NCBI GenBank assembly: GCA_002365865.1
Contig: DFAQ01000003.1
Coordinates: 25,542 to 40,922 of the forward strand
Reading direction: 5' to 3'
DNA: 15,381 bases
From: Pelotomaculum sp. UBA3102
GTDB taxonomy: Bacteria > Bacillota > Desulfotomaculia > Desulfotomaculales > Pelotomaculaceae
The position numbers and the translations under genes are program-made. How positions within the stretch are numbered: the first letter of the stretch is position 1; the number at the start of each line of letters is the position of its first letter. Below are positions 1 through 5,765 of this stretch, in pieces. The notes under the pieces were generated by a model, which saw only the letters and a program-made list of their open reading frames with translations, was not told the DNA's origin and made no database searches.

Positions 1-53
1 CTAATAAAAATATAACGCTTTTTTTACAAATAATAATTAAGCTTTGGTGAAAT

Positions 54-578
54 ATGGCAAATAAAAAACTTAACTTCGGACGGGTTTCAAGAATATTATC
101 AAAAACACCGTTAAAATTAACACTCCTCTTTTTATGGTAATTGTATTATTTTTAATTTCATTTCTCCTGGGGCGCTATCCGGTAACTCCGGATATGGTTG
201 TTACCATTCTTGGGGTTTCGGCGGGAGCCGGCTTCGGCGCGTCCCTGGGCATGATTCTTTATTACCCCTGGCCTGCCGTGCAGGCAATGGCCTTTCTGTT
301 TGCCATGCTGGCCGTTACCATCTCATTTCTCATCAGCCGCTTTTTGGTAAAAATTTTATGCTGGTCCTGGTTCTGGGCGGCATGGTTGTTTCGGCACTTT
401 TTCAGGCACTGCTTTCAATTACCAAATATTTGGCAGACCGCCTGGACGTTCTGCCGGCAATCACCTTCTGGTTAATGGGGGGACTGTCCAAGGTAACCAA
501 TATCGAGGAATTCTAACGGCTTTAATCGGGGCGCCGTTCTTTATCTTCCTGCTGTCTAAAGCAAGGAAAGTGATTTCT
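54..578 (+). pseudogene. FecCD/BtuC-family ABC permease remnant, deleted and frameshifted
   Basis: The intact family transports siderophore-chelated iron, haem or cobalamin across the membrane with a periplasmic binding protein and an ATPase. Four pieces follow each other in family order but in different frames. An ATG at 54 opens MANKKLNFGRVSRILSKTP and stops at 132. A piece from 134 carries GRYPVTPDMVV, joined directly to LGVSAGAGFGASLGM; in intact members about 60-70 residues separate these motifs. A piece from about 358 to 516 carries LVLGGMVVSALFQALLS and AITFWLMGGLSKV. A piece from 507 carries the usual C-terminal end, ILTALIGAPFFIFLLSKAR. Roughly 130 residues between the last two pieces are absent. 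At least two internal deletions and two or three frame changes mean no functional permease can be made. No partner ATPase or binding protein is visible, although they could lie left of the window. Confidence 0.85.
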
Positions 579-1275
579 ATACTGAGTTTTCTAAGGCCGG
601 CAACAATTGCTGCATTTGTGTGCCTGCTTCCTGCCCGGAGCGGTTGACAAACTGGATCAGCACAAACACCGCTATTCCCGCCATGGTGCCCGCGATCCGG
701 AACAGGTCGCGGTTTTTGGCGCGGGCGGTAAAACGTATTAACGGGATGATTAAGACAGAGGAAAATGCCAGGGGTATCACCGGAAGCAAGATATAAATAA
801 ACAGGGCCAGGGGCCAGTACCACCAGTCCGCTCCACTGCGGATACCGTATAAAACAAAAACAGGTGCCACGAGCGGCAGCAGGGTGAGACATTCGCCGGC
901 CAGAACCGCCGTCAGCTTGGCTCCGATGATTTCGTAAGAACGCAGGGGGAGGGGTAGGAGGAGTTTTAAATCGCCGGAAAAATAAAAGGCCGACATGAGG
1001 TAAAACAGGCCGAAGAACAGCACGATCAATTGCCCGCCCCCGATGAGCAGCGTCAGTATTGAAGCTTCCAGCCCCACCCTTTCCATCAAAGTGTAAAACA
1101 GGTTGAAGAAACCGATTAAACCCGTTTCAAACGGCAACAAAGCAAAACCCATCAGCAGTATGAACGCCACCGGTTTCCAGAGCCGGGTCTTTTTTTGGAA
1201 GTATTTTTTCTTCCAAACCGATAAGCTGAAGGTATTATTGATTTGAGTTTTTGCCAGTGACAGAAACGGGCTCAT
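577..1275 (-). CDS. ABC-2 type exporter permease, C-terminally truncated
   Basis: This 232-residue protein begins MSPFLSLAKTQI and has about six hydrophobic segments near residues 35-52, 54-65, 72-95, 117-145, 152-175 and 194-210. A cytoplasmic segment, FSGDLKLLLPLPLRSYEIIG (about 99-118), resembles the conserved loop of large multi-helix exporter permeases. From memory such proteins are around 500 residues, so this one seems to lack its second half. It ends LPALENSV just where the convergent FecCD remnant ends, which suggests a deletion junction near 575-590. Its start overlaps the end of the upstream ATPase gene by 41 bases, so the two are translationally coupled. Substrate is unknown. It may be non-functional, and the permease family was assigned from pattern only. 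Confidence 0.7.
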   Translation of the reverse strand: MSPFLSLAKTQINNTFSLSVWKKKYFQKKTRLWKPVAFILLMGFALLPFETGLIGFFNLFYTLMERVGLEASILTLLIGGGQLIVLFFGLFYLMSAFYFSGDLKLLLPLPLRSYEIIGAKLTAVLAGECLTLLPLVAPVFVLYGIRSGADWWYWPLALFIYILLPVIPLAFSSVLIIPLIRFTARAKNRDLFRIAGTMAGIAVFVLIQFVNRSGQEAGTQMQQLLPALENSV

Positions 1276-2002
1276 GGTTTGCGGTCAGCTCCAGGAAGAT
1301 ATTTTCCAGGGATTTGCCCTCGGCATGCGGGGTACGGTGCAGTTCATCCATAGTACCGCAGGCAATTAATTTTCCCTGGTTGATGATTCCGATCCGGTCG
1401 CAGATTTTTTCAGCCACTTCCAGCACGTGGGTGGAAAAGAACAGGGTCTTGCCCCGGTTGCAGTGGTCGCGCATGATTTCTTTTAAAAGACGGGAGGAAC
1501 GGGGGTTAAGCCCGACCATGGGCTCGTCAAGGACCAGTACTTCCGGTTCGTGCATAAGCGCGGCGGTCAACAGAAGTTTCTGGCGCATACCGTGGGAATA
1601 GCTCTGGATCAGGTCTCCGGTTGCCCCGGTCAATTCAAAGGTTTCCAGCAAGCGGCTGATATTGCGGGCGCGCGTGCCGGCGGGCACCCGGTAAACGTCG
1701 GCAATGAAGTTCAGGTATTCCATGCCGGTCGGTTTTTCGTATATCTCCGGCTGGTCGGGGACATAACCGGTTATTTTTTTCACCGCCAGGGAGTCGGTCA
1801 AGGTATCGATACCGGTTACTTTGATGCTGCCTTCATCCTGGGTTAAAAGTCCCACCAGCATCTTGATGGTGGTGGTTTTGCCGGCGCCGTTGGGACCCAG
1901 AAAACCGAAGATTTCCCCGGGATTGACGGTAAGATCCAGTTCGTCCACCACCTTGATTTTGCCGTCGTGATAACTTTTGGAGACCCGCTTGAATTCGATC
2001 AC
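1235..2002 (-). CDS. ABC-2 type exporter ATP-binding protein
   Basis: This is the 255-residue nucleotide-binding subunit of a drug- or antibiotic-type exporter. It has Walker A GPNGAGKTT (36-44), a Q-loop glutamine near 84, signature SYSHGMRQK (134-142), Walker B VLVLDEP (155-161) and H-loop His192. The short form with a C-terminal tail of about 40 residues resembles the CcmA/YbhF-like DRA group. The start is GTG at 2000-2002, preceded by AGGCGGTG (2009-2016) six bases away. It is intact, unlike the permease it overlaps, so it may persist without a working partner. It sits 24 bases after the DUF3160 gene on the same strand and is probably co-transcribed with it. Substrate cannot be inferred. 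Confidence 0.9.
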   Translation of the reverse strand: MIEFKRVSKSYHDGKIKVVDELDLTVNPGEIFGFLGPNGAGKTTTIKMLVGLLTQDEGSIKVTGIDTLTDSLAVKKITGYVPDQPEIYEKPTGMEYLNFIADVYRVPAGTRARNISRLLETFELTGATGDLIQSYSHGMRQKLLLTAALMHEPEVLVLDEPMVGLNPRSSRLLKEIMRDHCNRGKTLFFSTHVLEVAEKICDRIGIINQGKLIACGTMDELHRTPHAEGKSLENIFLELTANHEPVSVTGKNSNQ

Positions 2003-2026
2003 GTCCGCACCGCCTTATTTTTAAGA

Positions 2027-3271
2027 TCAACATAGATCATTATAAGTAATTTGTAAATTCTTTTTGCTCTTTATTTTGCTCTTTATCCGGAAATATTGGT
2101 GAATCCCCAGCCGTTCCACTTCCAGACGCTTACCTGTCTGAAAGCGGCACCGGAATCCTTTAATTTCTTGGTTGAGGGCCGGCGGTTCTAATGCCTTGGC
2201 CGCTTCCCGGAAGGCGTTCCATTTATCCGGTGTTCCCGTCAATGCCCGCAGGCCGGGTTTTTCACCGTAGCTCTTGACGAGCAAGTCTTTTAACCGGTGG
2301 TATGTGATATCGTCGCTCCGGCCGACAAAAAAATTCGTGGGGGCATAGATCCGCTCCCATTTCTGCCGGTTGTTTTCTTCATCCAGAGCCAGGGTGATCA
2401 GGGCGGCAGATTTGGTTTCATCCTCGTTATTTAAGCGAAAGGTCAGCCGGCCGTACCACATCATGGTTTTAAAATATGCTTTAAGCAGGTCGGTCCGGTC
2501 GTAGTGCCCCCGCGGGACGTACTGCGAGTAATCCTCTTTCAGAGCAGTCGCGGCGTCGTAATTGCCACCGGTGTTCATCAGCGGTGAAACCGCAATTCCC
2601 CGGTGCTCTTCAATCAGGGCCAGTTCCCTGGTCACTTCGTCCTTGACTGCCGGCGGAACCGGGGTGTCCGGATTTAAAAGCTTGCAGGCCACGGCAAAAA
2701 AACCGGCATTCCTTTTGGCGGCGGTTTCCCACTCCGTACCCTGCAGGACGGTGTACTGTCGAAGCGTTTGGTCAAGCATGGCTTTGCTTAAAACCTTCAG
2801 CTCCGGGGCAAGTTCCCCGGTTTCGATAAGCCTGAGCAGGTGGTTGAAAAACAAGTGGTAATTGTGGAGTACGGAATCGGTCGTAATAAACAGCGGGACC
2901 GGCTGGTAACGGTTCATTTCGTAAAGACCGAAGTATTCCTTGATATAATTATTCGGGACCACGACGAAACCGTTCTTTACCAGGAGTTCTTGAGCCGCCG
3001 GGGACAGTTCAAACATGTTTTTGTTGGTGATGTTGGATAAATCGGGCTCTACCGCATAAGGTTCCACGGCAGGTTTCACCTGAACGGGTGGCTCCTGGTA
3101 CCGGGCGAACGCGGTATCAACGCTTACCGGTTCTTGTCCGGCGGTGCGGGAGCAACCGGTTAAGGCGGCTGCAGCCGGCAAAAGAACCAGGAGCAACGGA
3201 ATTAATAAAAGCATCCCCCGTTTACAGCGATTTGTTCTGCTGTGATCACTTTGACTACTGTTTTTTCTCAT
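2027..3271 (-). CDS. DUF3160-family lipoprotein, C-terminally truncated
   Basis: The 414-residue product starts with a basic stretch and a hydrophobic helix (about 20-38) ending in the lipobox LTGC, so it should be a lipid-anchored surface protein. The region NGFVVVPNNYIKEYFGLYEM, then PLFITTDSVLHNYHLFFNHL and WYGRLTFRL, are the recognisable marks of DUF3160 proteins, whose function is unknown. As I recall, family members are about 700-800 residues, so the C-terminal half is missing. After about residue 372 the reading changes to a basic, low-complexity tail ending KSKIKSKKNLQITYNDLC. In the next frame over (2083-2160) a plausible protein C-terminus is readable, so this looks like an out-of-frame deletion junction. 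The ribosome binding site is GGGGGAG, about seven bases before the ATG. Confidence 0.7.
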   Translation of the reverse strand: MRKNSSQSDHSRTNRCKRGMLLLIPLLLVLLPAAAALTGCSRTAGQEPVSVDTAFARYQEPPVQVKPAVEPYAVEPDLSNITNKNMFELSPAAQELLVKNGFVVVPNNYIKEYFGLYEMNRYQPVPLFITTDSVLHNYHLFFNHLLRLIETGELAPELKVLSKAMLDQTLRQYTVLQGTEWETAAKRNAGFFAVACKLLNPDTPVPPAVKDEVTRELALIEEHRGIAVSPLMNTGGNYDAATALKEDYSQYVPRGHYDRTDLLKAYFKTMMWYGRLTFRLNNEDETKSAALITLALDEENNRQKWERIYAPTNFFVGRSDDITYHRLKDLLVKSYGEKPGLRALTGTPDKWNAFREAAKALEPPALNQEIKGFRCRFQTGKRLEVERLGIHQYFRIKSKIKSKKNLQITYNDLC

Positions 3272-3419
3272 AAATCCATCTCCCCCGTCTAATTCTTCAT
3301 TAGGTTATTGACGTACCTGCACCTAAAATAGTTCACCTCTTAAAGATATTTTCCTGTAACATCCATGCGTTTTCCGGAAGAAAAAATAATTCTCGGTTAG
3401 AAAATGTGATCATTCCAGG

Positions 3420-3448
3420 TTGAATAAAACACATGTTCGTGTTATAAT
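3420..3448 (+). promoter_or_regulatory. recA promoter with LexA (DinR/SOS) box in the spacer
   Basis: A -35 element TTGAAT (3420-3425) and a perfect -10 TATAAT (3443-3448) are separated by 17 bases. The spacer holds AAAACACATGTTCG (3426-3439), which matches 12 of 14 positions of the Gram-positive LexA consensus CGAACRNRYGTTYG. Both mismatches are in the left half-site. LexA bound here would block polymerase, the expected SOS control of recA. Confidence 0.8.
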
Positions 3449-3483
3449 CTTACCAAACATATGTACCGGCGGGAGGTTTGGTT

Positions 3484-4539
3484 ATGGGTAAGGTTAAAGA
3501 AGAGAACCGGGAAAAGGACGCGGCGTTATCCAGGGCATTGTCCGATATCGAAAAGAAGTTTGGCAAAGGTTCCATCATGCGCCTCGGTGAAAAAGGAGCC
3601 AAAGTAAGCGTGGATGCAATTTCCACCGGAGTGCTGCCGCTTGACCTCGCTACCGGCGTCGGCGGGATGCCGCGCGGCCGGGTAGTGGAAATTTACGGAC
3701 CGGAATCATCCGGTAAAACGACCATAGCCCTGCACGTAATAGCTGAAGCCCAAAAGGCCGGCGGGTTCGCCGCTTTTATCGACGCGGAACATGCACTGGA
3801 CCCGTTGTATGCGGAAAAACTGGGCGTCAACATTGAGGAACTGCTGGTCTCGCAGCCCGACAACGGGGAACAGGCGCTGGAAATCTGCGGGGCACTGGTG
3901 AGCAGCGGAGCAGTTGATGTAATCGCCATAGACAGCGTGGCCGCGCTGGTGCCGCGGGCGGAAATTGAGGGCGAGATGGGAGACGCGCATGTCGGATTGC
4001 AGGCCAGGTTAATGTCGCAGGCGCTCAGAAAGCTGACTTCCTTTGTGCACAAGACAAATACACTGGTTATATTTATAAACCAGCTCAGAGAAAAGGTCGG
4101 CATCGTCTACGGCTCGCCGGAGGTAACCACCGGCGGACGCGCGCTGAAATTTTACAGCTCGATAAGATTGGAAGTAAGAAAATCACAGGACATTAAAAAC
4201 GGTGCCGAAAAAATCGGGAACCGGGTAAAATTGAAAATCACCAAGAACAAAGTCGCGCCGCCGTTTAAGCAAACCGAGGTAGAGCTGTTTTACGGTGAAG
4301 GTGTCTCTGAAGAAATGTGCCTGGTGGACCTGGGCGAGCAGCACAAGGTCATCGAAAAGTCCGGGGCCTGGTATTCATTCGGCGGGACCAGGTTGGGCCA
4401 AGGCCGGGAAAACGTGCGGCAGTTCTTAAAAGAGCACCCGGAAATGGCGGCGGAAATAAGAAGCAGGATCATAGAGGCGGCTATGCCTGCCAAAGATAAC
4501 GTGATTCCTTTTAAGCAGGCTGAAGGTGAAGGTGATTAG
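3484..4539 (+). CDS. recA: Recombinase RecA
   Basis: RecA forms ATP-dependent filaments on single-stranded DNA for homologous recombination and triggers LexA self-cleavage in the SOS response. Counted from the ATG at 3484 the protein is 351 residues, normal for the family. It shows Walker A GPESSGKTT (72-80), the catalytic Glu102 in FIDAEHALD, Walker B VIAIDSVAAL (146-155), the loop around IEGEMGD, and the DNA-binding segment ending TTGGRALKFYSS. A TTG six bases upstream is also in frame, but GGGAGG (3471-3476) lies seven bases before the ATG and only one before the TTG, so the ATG is preferred. recX, which often follows recA, is absent; a terminator follows directly, so recA is probably monocistronic. 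Confidence 0.99.
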   Translation: MGKVKEENREKDAALSRALSDIEKKFGKGSIMRLGEKGAKVSVDAISTGVLPLDLATGVGGMPRGRVVEIYGPESSGKTTIALHVIAEAQKAGGFAAFIDAEHALDPLYAEKLGVNIEELLVSQPDNGEQALEICGALVSSGAVDVIAIDSVAALVPRAEIEGEMGDAHVGLQARLMSQALRKLTSFVHKTNTLVIFINQLREKVGIVYGSPEVTTGGRALKFYSSIRLEVRKSQDIKNGAEKIGNRVKLKITKNKVAPPFKQTEVELFYGEGVSEEMCLVDLGEQHKVIEKSGAWYSFGGTRLGQGRENVRQFLKEHPEMAAEIRSRIIEAAMPAKDNVIPFKQAEGEGD

Positions 4540-4550
4540 GAGCAAAGAAA

Positions 4551-4590
4551 AAACCTCCGGGGATAAATATGTCCCGGAGGTTTCTTTACG
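4551..4590 (+). terminator. recA terminator, probably bidirectional
   Basis: An 11-bp perfect stem (4551-4561 with 4573-4583, AAACCTCCGGG) with an 11-base loop begins 11 bases after the recA stop. The plus-strand trailer is TTTCTTT. On the minus strand the stem is followed by TTTTTTCTTT, an even better U tract, so it could also stop transcription coming leftwards. Confidence 0.85.
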
Positions 4591-4592
4591 TG

Positions 4593-4620
4593 TTTAGATA
4601 AGTAATCGCAATGCTATCAT
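4593..4620 (+). promoter_or_regulatory. Weak candidate promoter for the downstream structured RNA
   Basis: TTTAGA (4593-4598) and TATCAT (4615-4620) with a 16-base spacer would start a transcript near 4627, just before the outermost helix of the candidate RNA. The match is modest and could be chance. Confidence 0.35.
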
Positions 4621-4626
4621 GGAATA

Positions 4627-4922
4627 CCTTGGTGTTGAAGATAGCTTGCTCAGAGTGCTTCGCGTCGAGTGAATTAAAGGCTTGTTTCGGGCGATATTGG
4701 ACCGCCTTCAACTCACATCCTGTTACGGTTCAGGCTTTCGCGGAGTACGTTGGGGACATACCTCGTTCTCAAAAGATAGGCTCCAGATAATAGAGGCGTG
4801 TCCCCTGACCGCTGTCTCCGCTCATCCAATATCGCTTCCTCAGCAAGGCATAAAATTTGTGATTTTCAATATTGGCCAGACGCGGACCGCCGGCAAAGCG
4901 CATTATTTGCCGGCGGTTTTTT
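4627..4922 (+). ncRNA. Candidate structured non-coding RNA, family unrecognised
   Basis: No convincing gene lies between recA and 5059. Instead five helices nest in order: 4629-4639 with 4865-4875 (several G-U pairs); 4645-4650 plus 4653-4655 with 4839-4841 plus 4842-4847; 4691-4701 with 4825-4835 (GCGATATTGGA, 11 perfect pairs); 4740-4745 with 4816-4821 (GCGGAG); and 4752-4758 plus 4761-4764 with 4793-4796 plus 4799-4805 (GGGGACA and CCTC). Large bulges lie on the 5' side. The transcript would end at the strong terminator at 4886-4922, giving about 296 bases. The rod-like layout recalls 6S RNA, but I see no diagnostic 6S sequence. The innermost GGGGACA/TGTCCCC hairpin (4752-4805) could instead be an inserted REP-like palindrome. 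The transcribed strand is not proved. Confidence 0.45.
4886..4922 (+). terminator. Strong intrinsic terminator
   Basis: A 12-bp perfect stem, ACCGCCGGCAAA (4886-4897) with TTTGCCGGCGGT (4906-4917), has an 8-base loop and runs straight into six T residues on the plus strand. No protein gene ends here. Its presence is the main reason to suspect a transcribed RNA between recA and the peptide operon. Confidence 0.85.
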
Positions 4923-4962
4923 GTGGGGCGATATTTTCAAGGAGTAAATATAAAGTCAGATC

Positions 4963-5017
4963 TTGTCATAAAGTGTTGGAAATTTATGCTAGATTATAAG
5001 CCGTTAATGGTATAAAA
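4963..5017 (+). promoter_or_regulatory. Candidate promoter region of the autoinducer operon
   Basis: Two weak options exist in this AT-rich leader. One is TTGTCA (4963-4968) with TATGCT (4985-4990) at 16-base spacing. The other is an extended -10, TGGTATAAA (5008-5016), without a clear -35. The operon needs a promoter here because a terminator closes off the upstream transcript. Confidence 0.35.
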
Positions 5018-5058
5018 TGTAGAAAAATAATAATTTAAAATTAAGAAGTTGGTCAAAA

Positions 5059-5532
5059 TTGCTGAAAGATTTGTTAATTTTTTTGCTCCAGGGAGTTCCG
5101 GAAACAATAGGAACTTTGTCCTTAAGCTTGGCCCTGGCCGGTGCCCCCTTGCGCTGGAAGCAAATCACGATCCTGGGGATATTTTTGGCGATAATAATCT
5201 TTATAGTCAGGTCGCTCCCGCTGGCCACCGGACTGCATACCGTCGCCGTTTTATTAGTTACCGTATTTATATTAAATAAGTTCACCCGGGTTCCACTTAC
5301 AAAAAGCTTCATGGTGGTTTTGATAAGCATTTTTTCTTTAGCAATAGTTGAATATGTTATCCATTGGTTGTTTCTGCAATTATCAAGTTATGACCTGAAC
5401 CTCCTGATGTCCCAAAAAATTTTATGGGCGGTTTTGGGCTTGCCCCAGGCAATAATCATTATTGCCCTGGCCGTGCTCGCCTCGCGGTTAATTAAACCCA
5501 AACCCGGCATGTGGAAAGTATGCGGCAGATAA
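5059..5532 (+). CDS. Small polytopic membrane protein next to the AgrD-like peptide
   Basis: The 157-residue product has about five membrane segments near residues 5-28, 36-51, 55-73, 84-107 and 121-143, a conserved-looking QGVPE near the N-terminus and a basic C-terminal tail. I do not recognise a named family. Its position directly before an AgrD-like precursor is where AgrB, the processing peptidase, usually lies, but it is shorter than AgrB. Its only cysteine is Cys155 in the tail, and its histidines are His60 and His102, so the AgrB His/Cys catalytic pair is absent. It may be an exporter, a receptor partner or an immunity factor; all are inference. The start is TTG at 5059 with a poor ribosome binding site; no ATG is in frame upstream. 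The peptide gene starts 29 bases after its stop. Confidence 0.75.
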   Translation: MLKDLLIFLLQGVPETIGTLSLSLALAGAPLRWKQITILGIFLAIIIFIVRSLPLATGLHTVAVLLVTVFILNKFTRVPLTKSFMVVLISIFSLAIVEYVIHWLFLQLSSYDLNLLMSQKILWAVLGLPQAIIIIALAVLASRLIKPKPGMWKVCGR

Positions 5533-5561
5533 AATTTTTATATGCGGGGAGGTGAAAGAAG

Positions 5562-5693
5562 ATGAAGAAAATAGGTTATAAACTATTAATCCTGGGGACC
5601 ACGCTGCTCCTGCTGCTGGCAAATGTTGCTTCGGCTTCGGCTTGTATCATATCACACTACCAGCCCGAAGTGCCGGAAACTCTTAGGAAATAA
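5562..5693 (+). CDS. AgrD-like cyclic-lactone autoinducer peptide precursor
   Basis: This 43-residue gene begins MKKIGYKLLILG and has a hydrophobic helix to about residue 22, then the tract NVASASACIISHYQPEVPET and the end LRK. The C-terminal pattern, a Cys followed four residues later by an acidic, proline-rich tail ending in a leucine-containing segment, matches the AgrD type. Aligning Cys28 with the ring cysteine of Staphylococcus aureus AgrD puts a five-residue ring at CIISH and aligns QPEVPETL with its EVEVPKEL tail. The ring position is an inference. ASA just before Cys28 also resembles a signal-peptidase or lipobox site, offering a second route for N-terminal removal. A very strong ribosome binding site GGGGAGGTG (5546-5554) lies upstream, fitting high expression. 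It sits between a membrane protein and a sensor kinase. Confidence 0.85.
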   Translation: MKKIGYKLLILGTTLLLLLANVASASACIISHYQPEVPETLRK

Positions 5694-5700
5694 CGGTATC

Positions 5701-5743
5701 CAAGGAATAGGGAGTGTTTACCGCCCCTATTCCTTGCTCTTTT
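5701..5743 (+). terminator. Hairpin attenuator between peptide and kinase genes
   Basis: CAAGGAATAGGG (5701-5712) pairs perfectly with CCCTATTCCTTG (5725-5736), giving 12 base pairs and a 12-base loop, followed by CTCTTTT. It begins eight bases after the peptide stop. A partial terminator here would make peptide mRNA more abundant than kinase mRNA. Confidence 0.75.
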
Positions 5744-5765
5744 ATCCGGATATGAGGTGCCGATT

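Noticed and set aside
461..892. Minus-strand frame of 143 codons overlapping the truncated permease
   Set aside because: It is an out-of-frame reading of the permease gene with cysteine- and arginine-rich nonsense composition.
3693..4103. Antisense frames of 136 and 94 codons inside recA
   Set aside because: recA is certain on the plus strand; these are shadows made by its codon use.
4682..4999. Open frame of 105 codons on the plus strand downstream of recA
   Set aside because: It begins with TTG without a ribosome binding site, runs through several long hairpins and an intrinsic terminator, and resembles no protein family.
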